Below are positions 7,310 to 14,217 of a stretch of DNA of 16,143 nt, piece by piece. The notes beneath the pieces were generated by a model. It saw nothing but the letters and a program-made list of their open reading frames with translations. It ran no database searches and was not told the origin of the DNA. Source of the DNA: an uncultured Pseudomonadota bacterium (GTDB lineage Bacteria; Myxococcota_A; UBA9042; CAIXZC01); contig CALGBT010000657.1 in NCBI GenBank assembly GCA_937884235.1, positions 1 to 16,143 on the forward strand, in the 5' to 3' direction. Numbering within the stretch: position 1 is the first letter of the stretch; every line of letters starts with the position of its first letter. Made by a program: the position numbers and the translations under genes.

Positions 7310-9634
7310 GTGGGATTCAATCCGACTTTCCTGCGCAGCTGCGCAGGCCGGCTCCGCACCGCGTGGCTGCCCGCCATGGCCCTGGCTACTGGTGTACTTC
7401 TGCTGTGGCCGCCCCTGCTACGTTCAATTGACTACCCGCTAAGCCTGGTGGCATCGCCCGTTCTGGCAATGCTTGCGGCCATAATGGGAGTGCTCGAGGC
7501 GCGCCGCCGGCCACTGCCCGAGGGGCTGCTTTCCGGCCTGATGCAGATCGCCGCGGGGACCATCCTGGTGGCCCTGCCAGCAGCATTGGCATCAGGATTG
7601 TCAGGGAAAGTATGTGAACCCCTCTACGGACTCCTCTTCCTGCTTCTCGGTCCTCTCTGCTCTGGGACAATGGGACTGATTCTGGGCCATGCGCTCGCCA
7701 CATTTCTGCGTCCCCGACTGGCTTTGGCGCTAGTCCCCCTGCTCTTGCTCGGCTCAGCAGCCATCGCTTTGGCAGAGTTCTTCTGGACCCCCGGGGTCCG
7801 CTTCTATGGCACGCTCTATGGTCTGTACCACGGAGCGGTCTACGATGAAGCGGTCTTCGTGGAGTGGCCCTACGCGGCATTGCGCGCCTGGAATCTCTGT
7901 GGGGCCGTGGCCCTCATTGCCGGTATCGGTGCGAAGAGGCGCACAGAGCGACGCTGGTGGGTTGCCAGCCTGGTGATGGCAGTGGTCTGGCTAGGCGTAG
8001 GGTTGGCGGGGCCCGGCCTCGGGTTCATCAACAGCACCTCCAGGCTGGAGGGAGAGCTTGCAGGCAGCCTCGCTACGACCCACTTTGAGATCCGATTCAA
8101 GCCGGGCGGAAAGGCCGAAAAATGGGCCCCGCTCATGGCGCTGGACCTGGAATACAGGGGCAGTCAGATCATGGAATTCTACGATCTGCCCGAGCCATCA
8201 GAACCAATCACAGCCTTCCTCTACGAGTCCCCAGAACACAAGGCGTCGCTCATGGGAGCCGGGCGGACATCCATTGCCAAGCCATGGTTGCGGCAGATAC
8301 ACATTCACACGCACGAGGTCGGTGGACGGCTGCTGCACCACGAGTTGGCCCACGCGATGCTGGCCGATGTCACTGATAGTCTGCTGGGCATGCCCGCTGA
8401 TGGTGCGGGGATCCCGCGCCCCGGCATACTGGAAGGCGCCGCAGTGGCAGTGGAGCGGGGCGGAGAGACCCTGACGACCCACCAGTGGGCCCGTGCCATG
8501 CGGGAGGTAGGAATGCTCCCGGACATGCCCTCCATACTCGAGCAACTCTCCTTCTGGTCCCAGTCTTCGAGCCGGGCCTACATCGCCTGTGGGTCCTTCA
8601 TCAGGTATCTCGTGGAGTCCCGCGGTGCGACGCCGTTCCTGGCTCTCTACCGCGACGCCAGCTTCGCCGAGGCCTATGGTCTACCGTTGGCTGCGCTACT
8701 CAAGGCCTGGAACGACTACCTGGACCAGGAGACGCTTTCTGCCCAGGACCTGGAACTGGCGAGATTCGCCTTCTCGCGGCCGCCGGTCTTTGCCAGACAG
8801 TGCCCCTATGCAGGTGGTCGCTGTCTCCATCGGGCTCAGTTGGCAGCTGCACTGGGCGACGCTCGGGAGGCCGCCGCGGCAGGGGCTCAGGGGCTCCGCG
8901 TAACTGGCGTTGATCTTAGCCTCGGACGGCGCCTGGTCCGCATCCTGCTGGCGGTCAACGCGGTTGACGAGACCATGGCGATCCTCGAGTTGATGCGTCG
9001 CCACCATCCCAACCCAGGCATCGTTGCAGAGCAATCGTTGCGCCTCGTGCAAGGGGATGCCGCATGGCTGCAGGGAAGCTCTGAAGAAGCCATTGAAGTG
9101 ACCGCCTCGCTCCATGGCACACCCTTCGCTCGTCTGGCTTCTCCTGCTGTAGAAATGCGCCTCGCGCTACTCGCCGAACAACCCCCGGAAGCGGTGCGCC
9201 GGCTCGCGCTGGGGGCCGTTGTTCGCAGCGAGATCCCGTCGCTGCTCGCGACGGCTAAAGACTCTCTCCCGTCACTGGGCCCGGTGGGCACACTCCAGAT
9301 CGCGCTGGTCCTCAGCAGATTTCCGTCCCGGCAGCTTCACGCCATGTCACTGTGTACCACCGAGTTGCTAGAGGCTCTGCCCCGCGCACTGCGCTTCGAA
9401 GGGGCGCTGCTGCAGACACGCCTGGCGGTGATGGTGGGCGATCTTGAACTGGCGGAGAACACCGTTCAAACCCTTGCCGGGGAAGCACAAAGTGATGCCA
9501 GAAAGGAACTGCAAAGAGACTGGAGAGAGCGGATCAAGTGGCTCAGGAAGATAGCAGCTGGGACCGTCTCACGGGCGGGGAAGGGAGAGTCTACTTCTGC
9601 AGAAGCTGGCTCAACTTCGACACGTAGCGACTAG
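7310..9634 (+). CDS. Seven-TM membrane protein with periplasmic gluzincin-like (peptidase MA-type) domain and helical-repeat tail
   Basis: 774 aa if started at GTG 7310. About seven hydrophobic segments fill residues ~15-240 behind an Arg-rich N-terminus, so the remainder should face the periplasm. That part has LLH-H344-E-L-A-H348 (HEXXH) and GILE375GAAVAVE, 27 residues after the second His. This is the zinc-ligand spacing of gluzincins and peptidase-MA-like domains. Residues ~480-750 are Ala/Leu-rich helical repeats (TPR-like), ending in a Ser/Thr-rich tail. The substrate is unknown. The start is uncertain. ATG 7250 would overlap the upstream gene by 53 bp with a weak ribosome site. GTG 7310 lies 7 nt after the upstream stop, but its AAGGG is only 3 nt away. 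ATG 7376 would still keep most of TM1 but has no ribosome site. The last 44 bp overlap rpsT on the other strand. Likely co-transcribed with the M49 lipoprotein. Confidence 0.8.
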   Translation: MGFNPTFLRSCAGRLRTAWLPAMALATGVLLLWPPLLRSIDYPLSLVASPVLAMLAAIMGVLEARRRPLPEGLLSGLMQIAAGTILVALPAALASGLSGKVCEPLYGLLFLLLGPLCSGTMGLILGHALATFLRPRLALALVPLLLLGSAAIALAEFFWTPGVRFYGTLYGLYHGAVYDEAVFVEWPYAALRAWNLCGAVALIAGIGAKRRTERRWWVASLVMAVVWLGVGLAGPGLGFINSTSRLEGELAGSLATTHFEIRFKPGGKAEKWAPLMALDLEYRGSQIMEFYDLPEPSEPITAFLYESPEHKASLMGAGRTSIAKPWLRQIHIHTHEVGGRLLHHELAHAMLADVTDSLLGMPADGAGIPRPGILEGAAVAVERGGETLTTHQWARAMREVGMLPDMPSILEQLSFWSQSSSRAYIACGSFIRYLVESRGATPFLALYRDASFAEAYGLPLAALLKAWNDYLDQETLSAQDLELARFAFSRPPVFARQCPYAGGRCLHRAQLAAALGDAREAAAAGAQGLRVTGVDLSLGRRLVRILLAVNAVDETMAILELMRRHHPNPGIVAEQSLRLVQGDAAWLQGSSEEAIEVTASLHGTPFARLASPAVEMRLALLAEQPPEAVRRLALGAVVRSEIPSLLATAKDSLPSLGPVGTLQIALVLSRFPSRQLHAMSLCTTELLEALPRALRFEGALLQTRLAVMVGDLELAENTVQTLAGEAQSDARKELQRDWRERIKWLRKIAAGTVSRAGKGESTSAEAGSTSTRSD
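7330..7347. repeat. Perfect 18-bp palindrome at the M49/MA-peptidase gene junction
   Basis: CCTGCGCAG followed immediately by its reverse complement. RNA could form a 7-bp GC-rich stem with an AGCT loop. No U-tract follows, so it is not a classical terminator. It lies 28 bp after the M49 stop, inside the next gene if that starts at 7250 or 7310, but in the intergenic leader if that gene starts at ATG 7376. Confidence 0.6.
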
Positions 9635-9845
9635 CTCGATTGGCGGGGATGATGCCCTTGCCACAGACCTTGTCCACCGTGGAGATTGCCTTTTTGACCG
9701 TTGTCTCTGCATCCGCAGCACCTTCAGCAACTGCGCCACGAGCCCGCTTGAGCAAGCCTTTGACGATGGTGCGATAGTGGCGGTTGCGCGCCGCACGTTT
9801 GACGTTCTGCCGATGCCGCTTCAATGCTGACTTGTGGTTTGCCAT
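9591..9845 (-). CDS. rpsT: 30S ribosomal protein S20
   Basis: 84 aa, the normal length for S20, a primary binder of 16S rRNA in the small subunit. The N-terminus MANHKSALKRHRQ and the basic helical body (RAARNRHYRTIVKGLLKRAR, then KGIIPANRASRYVSKLSQLL) are diagnostic. The true start is ATG 9845, preceded by GGAGG with 5 nt spacing. A longer in-frame reading to 9929 adds 28 residues that match no S20 and spans the promoter. The gene is a single-gene unit divergent from the activase-like gene. Its last 44 bp overlap the 3' end of the convergent membrane peptidase gene, and no stem-loop terminator is visible there. Confidence 0.98.
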   Translation of the reverse strand: MANHKSALKRHRQNVKRAARNRHYRTIVKGLLKRARGAVAEGAADAETTVKKAISTVDKVCGKGIIPANRASRYVSKLSQLLQK

Positions 9846-9876
9846 TCTTTCCTCCAGCTGGCTACAAAGCCGTGAA

Positions 9877-9905
9877 GAGTTACCATCGTCCACCACCTTT
9901 GTCAA
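9877..9905 (-). promoter_or_regulatory. Promoter of rpsT
   Basis: On the minus strand there is a perfect -35 TTGACA (9905-9900), a 17-bp spacer and TAACTC (9882-9877). The weak -10 is helped by an extended -10 TG at 9885-9884. The predicted start near 9870 gives a leader of about 25 nt before the ribosome site and ATG 9845. Confidence 0.55.
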
Positions 9906-9958
9906 TGAAAATGTTGGGCATTTGACCAAACGGCTTGACGGCGCAGAACTTTTCCCTA

Positions 9959-9984
9959 AAGTAGACTGACACGTCAGTCTACTT
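9959..9984. promoter_or_regulatory. Perfect inverted repeat, probable TetR-type operator
   Basis: Two 12-bp perfectly complementary arms (AAGTAGACTGAC at 9959-9970 and its reverse complement at 9973-9984) are separated by AC. The core TGAC-N2-GTCA within a long dyad is the size and shape bound by many TetR-family repressors. It lies between the -35 and -10 of the activase promoter, so a bound protein would block RNA polymerase. No regulator gene is in the window. The dyad is seen directly; the operator role and protein family are inferred. Confidence 0.7.
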
Positions 9985-9989
9985 ATAAT
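9962..9989 (+). promoter_or_regulatory. Promoter of the activase-like gene
   Basis: A perfect -10 TATAAT (9984-9989) lies 16 bp downstream of TAGACT (9962-9967, 4/6 match to TTGACA). Transcription would start near 9996, so the leader is only about 14 nt and holds the GGAGGA ribosome site (9998-10003). The promoter is embedded in the inverted repeat. Confidence 0.65.
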
Positions 9990-10009
9990 TGCAGGCCGGA
10001 GGATGCACC

Positions 10010-13000
10010 GTGAAAGTTGCAGGAATTGGAATTGATATCGGATACTTATACGCCAAGGCCGTGGCCATTGGAGAGAATGGCCAGGCCGTCTTCGAGTCCT
10101 ACCGACGCCATCATGGCGATTTGGCAGGCGTTGTCGCCAATCTGCTGCGCGAAAGTGAAGCAGAGTCCACGGTCCCGGTTGTCCTCACCGGAAAGGAGTC
10201 GCGCCGTTGGCAACGCACCGGGGACGACTGGGTCCACGAAGCCAGAGCGCTGACCCACGGCGTCGCCCTCCCCGGCAAGCCGATACGGGCCATCCTCCAT
10301 GTCGGCGCCAGCGGCGTCGCCCTCATCGGACTGGACGAGGGCGGCCATCTCTCATCCTATGAGACCAACACCCTCTGCGCCGCCGGGACCGGGTCGTTCC
10401 TGGACGAGCAAGCGGAGCGCTTGGGCATTGAATACGATAACCCAGTCGCACTCCCCGCAGACGAAGAGGTGCCCGACATCGCCACCCGGTGTACGGTCTT
10501 CGCCAAATCCGATCTCATTCATCGTCAGCAGGAAGGATTCTCGCGCGCCGCCATGTGGGCAGGGCTCTGTGAAGGGATGACGGCCACCCTCTTCCAGACT
10601 CTCCTCAAGGGGCGAGAACTGCCCGGCCGCACCATCCTCACCGGCGGCGTCTCCCAGAACACCTTCGTCCTCACTTCGGCCCAAAGTCGTCACCCTGGCC
10701 TGGTCGAGGCCGCACCGTCCGGACATCTTGCCGTGGCCCTGGGGGCTGCCCGGCTCGCCACCCGGGGGCGCGGCCCCCTGACCGTGAAGACACTGCAAGC
10801 TCGACTGGCCGAACCTGCCAGCCAGGTGGAGGAAATTGACCTGCACCCTCCGCTGGTACTGGAGAAGAGCAGCTATCCAACCTTTGAGGTAGCGCGCGAG
10901 AAAGTCGACGAGGAAGGCAACGAAGTGCGCCTCTCCGTGATCCCTGAGCCCGGTGCGCTGGCTGGTTGGTTGGGCCTGGACATCGGCTCTACCAGCACCA
11001 AACTAGCCGTCCTCGACGAGAACGGCGAGGTCCTCTGCGACGTTTACCGACGCACTCTGGGGGAACCCATTGAGGCTACCCGCCGCGCCCTGCGCGCGCT
11101 GGAGAGTCTCTGGAATGAACTGGGCGTTGACTTCACCGTGAAGGGCCTGGCTACCACCGGAAGCGGACGCAAGCTGGTGGGCAAGGTCATGGGCGCCGAC
11201 GTGATCATAAATGAGATCACTGCGCATGCTCGTGGTGCACTGGCCACCGCCGATGGTGAGATCGAAACGATCTTCGAAATTGGCGGGCAGGATGCCAAAT
11301 ATGTGCGGATCCACAAAGGCCAGATCCGGGATTCCAACATGAACTTCGTCTGCTCGGCAGGCACCGGGTCCTTTGTGGAGGAGCAAGCCCGCAAGCTCGG
11401 TTACCGGGTCCAGGATGTTGGTGATGTCACTGCCGGGGTGGCTCCTCCGGCAACGTCAGATCGCTGCACCGTCTTCATGGAGCAGGACGTGGTGAAGTTG
11501 CTCGCAGCCGGACGAACCCGGGAGGAGGCCATGGGAGGCGTCCTCTATTCCGTAGTCAAAAACTACCTGAACAAGGTCGTGGGGAACCGTCCTGTCTCCA
11601 CCTCCCGAGTTGTCTTTCAGGGGGCCACGGCACGCAATCGGGGACTGGTAGCGGCCTTCGAGAAGTTGCTCAACGTGGAGGTCATCGTCTCTCCGCACTG
11701 CCACGTCATGGGCAGCATCGGCGCGGCGCTGCTGGCCATGGAGAGGGTTGTAGGGGAGAGCCGGTTCGTTGGCTTCGCCGCAATGGACCGCCCGGTTTCC
11801 ATCGAAATGAGCAGATGCGAACTCTGCACTAATGTCTGCAAAATCACTCACGCCCGCGTGGTCGGCTCGGATGAGGCCGTCTCCTGGGGCTACCTCTGTG
11901 GTCGGGAAGAAGATGGTCCCGCCAAGGCGCTGGTCCAGGACCGCGCCTTCCGTGCCCTGTCCACCATGGTCCGCAAAGCCGTGGCGGACTGCAATCGCCA
12001 GGCCCGGCCAGAACGCCCCGTGTTGGGGTTGCCCAACTCCCTGTCAAGCCATGGACTGTTGCCCTATTGGACCTCTTTCTGCGGTGCATTGGGGATCCCT
12101 GTGCGACTGGGAGGAGATACCGGCGAAGAGGCCAAGGAGGCTGGTCGACAACTCGCCGCGGCAGACTTCTGCTTCCCGGTAAAGGCCCACCTGGGGCACC
12201 TGCGCTGCACTCTCAGCGACCCCGAGGTCGACTTCGCACTGGTCCCCTATTTCATCAGCGAAAATCGCAACGAGGAGACCACCAACAGCCTCGTCTGCCC
12301 CTACGTCGAAAGCTCCCCGTCCCTCTTTCGGGCCGTTGCCCGTCCGGACGAAGCGGCTCGCCTCGTCGCCCCGATCCTCGATTTCAGGTGGTCCGACAAG
12401 CGGCAGGCGCAGGAGTTCTTTGACCGCTTCAAGCCGGTCGTCCCCGGGTTGACCATGGGGCAGGTCAAGGTGGCCTTGAAGGCAGCCCAGGAAGGCTACG
12501 CCGACTTTTACGCCCGGGCCGTGGAGAAAGGAACGGAGCTGCTGAAGAAGTGGACCGAGCTCGGGGAACCGGCCATCGTTTTTGTCGGACGCCCCTACAA
12601 CGTTCGTGACTTCGGCCTCAATCTGACACTGCCTCGGCACTTCGCACAGCACGGATACCACGTCCTGCCCTTTGAGATGCTCCCCTTCCGACCGGAGTTG
12701 CTGGGTACCGAGTTCCGCAATGTCTTTTGGGCCTATGGCCAGCGCATCCTCTCTGCCCTCCGTCAGGTGGGGTCGAGTGAGAATCTCTACGCAGTCTACC
12801 TTTCCAACTTCAACTGCGGCCCGGACAGCTTCCTGCTGACCTACGCGGAGGAGTTGATGAAAGACAAACCGTTCTTGATTCTGGAACTGGATGAACACGG
12901 TTCAGAGGGTGGCTACTTGACCCGGATCGAGGCATTTCTGGACGTCGTCGCAAGCCTCGGCCCCCGCAAGAGCGAGCGCTCAATTCGCGTGCTACGCCCA

Positions 13001-14215
13001 CCGCAGGAAGAGTTCAAGAAGCGCAAAATCTGGCTCCCGCCCCTGCACCCGACTGTGACACGTTTGTTCGCCGCCGCCTTCCGGCACTTCGGCTACGAAG
13101 CCGAATCCATGCCCGTTGAAGACCAGGCCGCCTTTGAGCGGGGCCGAGCTGCGGTGCGGGGCTCGGAATGTCTGCCGACTTGCTCCACCGTGGGCCAGTT
13201 TCTGCGACTGATGGATGAGCGCCAGCTTGACCCTTCAAAGCAGGCCTTCTTCATGGCCACCGCCAACGGACCGTGCCGCTTTGGCCAGTACGAACTGCTC
13301 CACCGCATGGTCCTGGACAAGGCCGGGTACGAAGACGTGCCCATCATGGCCCCCTGCTCGCACAACTCCTACCAGGGCATCGAAGAAGATCTCCGCCGCT
13401 TGGGATGGAACGGTTTTGTCATCGGCGACATTCTCTACAAGGCTCGCTGCAAAGTCGCCCCATATGAACTTGAGGCGGGGGCCGCCGATGCCGCTCTCGA
13501 ACGCTGGGTACAACAATTCGAAGCTGCCTTTGAAGAAGGGCAGAAGCTTGAGACCGTCATGCAACGGGCGATGGAAGATTTCGCCACGATACCAGTGCGC
13601 CGGGTGCGGAAACCGCTGGTGGGCATCGTCGGCGAGATCTATGTCCGCTGCAACCCCTTCACCAATGATGACCTGGTGCGCTCAATCGAGAGCTTCGGGG
13701 GGGAAGCGTGGCTGGCTCCGGTCTCCGAGTGGTTCCTCTACACCGCGCAGAATCAGGCCTGGTTTGCTCGGGAAGGGCTCAACGGGTTGGCGGCGCGCGG
13801 CCTGAGTGTGCTCAAGAACCGGTTCATGATCAAGGATGAGAAGCACTGGTATCAGGTGGCTGGCAGCTTCATGGCCGACCGCCACGAGCCGCCCATGGCC
13901 GATGTCCTCGCAGAGGGGATGCCCCATATCCCCTTGAACTTCGAGGGAGAGGCCATCATCACCATCGGGCGGGCTGCGCTCTTCGCCAAGCTGGACAACG
14001 TGGACATGATCGTCAACGCCGCGCCCTTCGGCTGCATGCCCGGCACCTTGACCACGGCCATCATGCGCAAGCTGCAGGATGAGATGGCAATCCCTGTGGT
14101 GGGCATGTTCTATGATGGAACGCCAGGGTTGAACAAGACCCTCGAACCATTCATCGAATCTATTCGCAATCGTGCTGCGCGGGAAGAGACTCGAGCCCGC
14201 AGCGTCCGCAAGTAG
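10010..14215 (+). CDS. Fused acyl-CoA dehydratase activase-like iron-sulfur protein (two ASKHA domains + DUF2229/COG3580 + HgdB-like COG3581 region)
   Basis: 1401 aa. GTG 10010 is chosen because GGAGGA sits 6 nt upstream; the in-frame TTG at 9989 overlaps the -10. Domain 1 (residues 1-~265) is BadF/HgdC-like, with GIDIG and the cysteines of C123-AAGTG and R-C161-TVFAKSD. Domain 2 (~320-580) repeats this with LDIGSTSTK, I424-GGQD, C448-SAGTG and R-C486-TVFMEQD. Next come C603xxC606xxxC610 and GYLC630GR, then the COG3580-type region with C721 (FCFPVKAHLGHL), C763 (CPYVESSP) and C936 (CGPDSF..LELDEH). The C-terminal part (~1020-1370) is HgdB/COG3581-like, with C1054, C1058, C1089, C1116, C1147, C1214 and C1342. 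In 2-hydroxyacyl-CoA dehydratases, HgdC hydrolyses ATP to push a low-potential electron from its [4Fe-4S] cluster into HgdB-type partners. This protein carries both kinds of module. No substrate can be assigned and no separate dehydratase subunits are nearby. Cytoplasmic; likely needs low oxygen. A dyad over its promoter suggests tight repression. Confidence 0.93.
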   Translation: MKVAGIGIDIGYLYAKAVAIGENGQAVFESYRRHHGDLAGVVANLLRESEAESTVPVVLTGKESRRWQRTGDDWVHEARALTHGVALPGKPIRAILHVGASGVALIGLDEGGHLSSYETNTLCAAGTGSFLDEQAERLGIEYDNPVALPADEEVPDIATRCTVFAKSDLIHRQQEGFSRAAMWAGLCEGMTATLFQTLLKGRELPGRTILTGGVSQNTFVLTSAQSRHPGLVEAAPSGHLAVALGAARLATRGRGPLTVKTLQARLAEPASQVEEIDLHPPLVLEKSSYPTFEVAREKVDEEGNEVRLSVIPEPGALAGWLGLDIGSTSTKLAVLDENGEVLCDVYRRTLGEPIEATRRALRALESLWNELGVDFTVKGLATTGSGRKLVGKVMGADVIINEITAHARGALATADGEIETIFEIGGQDAKYVRIHKGQIRDSNMNFVCSAGTGSFVEEQARKLGYRVQDVGDVTAGVAPPATSDRCTVFMEQDVVKLLAAGRTREEAMGGVLYSVVKNYLNKVVGNRPVSTSRVVFQGATARNRGLVAAFEKLLNVEVIVSPHCHVMGSIGAALLAMERVVGESRFVGFAAMDRPVSIEMSRCELCTNVCKITHARVVGSDEAVSWGYLCGREEDGPAKALVQDRAFRALSTMVRKAVADCNRQARPERPVLGLPNSLSSHGLLPYWTSFCGALGIPVRLGGDTGEEAKEAGRQLAAADFCFPVKAHLGHLRCTLSDPEVDFALVPYFISENRNEETTNSLVCPYVESSPSLFRAVARPDEAARLVAPILDFRWSDKRQAQEFFDRFKPVVPGLTMGQVKVALKAAQEGYADFYARAVEKGTELLKKWTELGEPAIVFVGRPYNVRDFGLNLTLPRHFAQHGYHVLPFEMLPFRPELLGTEFRNVFWAYGQRILSALRQVGSSENLYAVYLSNFNCGPDSFLLTYAEELMKDKPFLILELDEHGSEGGYLTRIEAFLDVVASLGPRKSERSIRVLRPPQEEFKKRKIWLPPLHPTVTRLFAAAFRHFGYEAESMPVEDQAAFERGRAAVRGSECLPTCSTVGQFLRLMDERQLDPSKQAFFMATANGPCRFGQYELLHRMVLDKAGYEDVPIMAPCSHNSYQGIEEDLRRLGWNGFVIGDILYKARCKVAPYELEAGAADAALERWVQQFEAAFEEGQKLETVMQRAMEDFATIPVRRVRKPLVGIVGEIYVRCNPFTNDDLVRSIESFGGEAWLAPVSEWFLYTAQNQAWFAREGLNGLAARGLSVLKNRFMIKDEKHWYQVAGSFMADRHEPPMADVLAEGMPHIPLNFEGEAIITIGRAALFAKLDNVDMIVNAAPFGCMPGTLTTAIMRKLQDEMAIPVVGMFYDGTPGLNKTLEPFIESIRNRAAREETRARSVRK

Positions 14216-14217
14216 CT

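Noticed and set aside
9846..9929. 28-residue N-terminal extension of S20
   Set aside because: S20 starts at MANHKSALKRHRQ with an ideal ribosome site; the extension covers the rpsT promoter.
9921..9930. Short dyad TTTG-AC-CAAA near the rpsT promoter
   Set aside because: Only 4-bp arms, expected by chance.
9989..10009. TTG start giving seven extra residues to the activase-like protein
   Set aside because: It overlaps the -10 hexamer and would lie upstream of the predicted transcript start; GTG 10010 has GGAGGA at good spacing and begins KVAGIGID as the family does.
12044..12898. 284-codon minus-strand open frame
   Set aside because: Antisense to the activase-like gene, whose cysteine motifs and domain order are continuous across this region.
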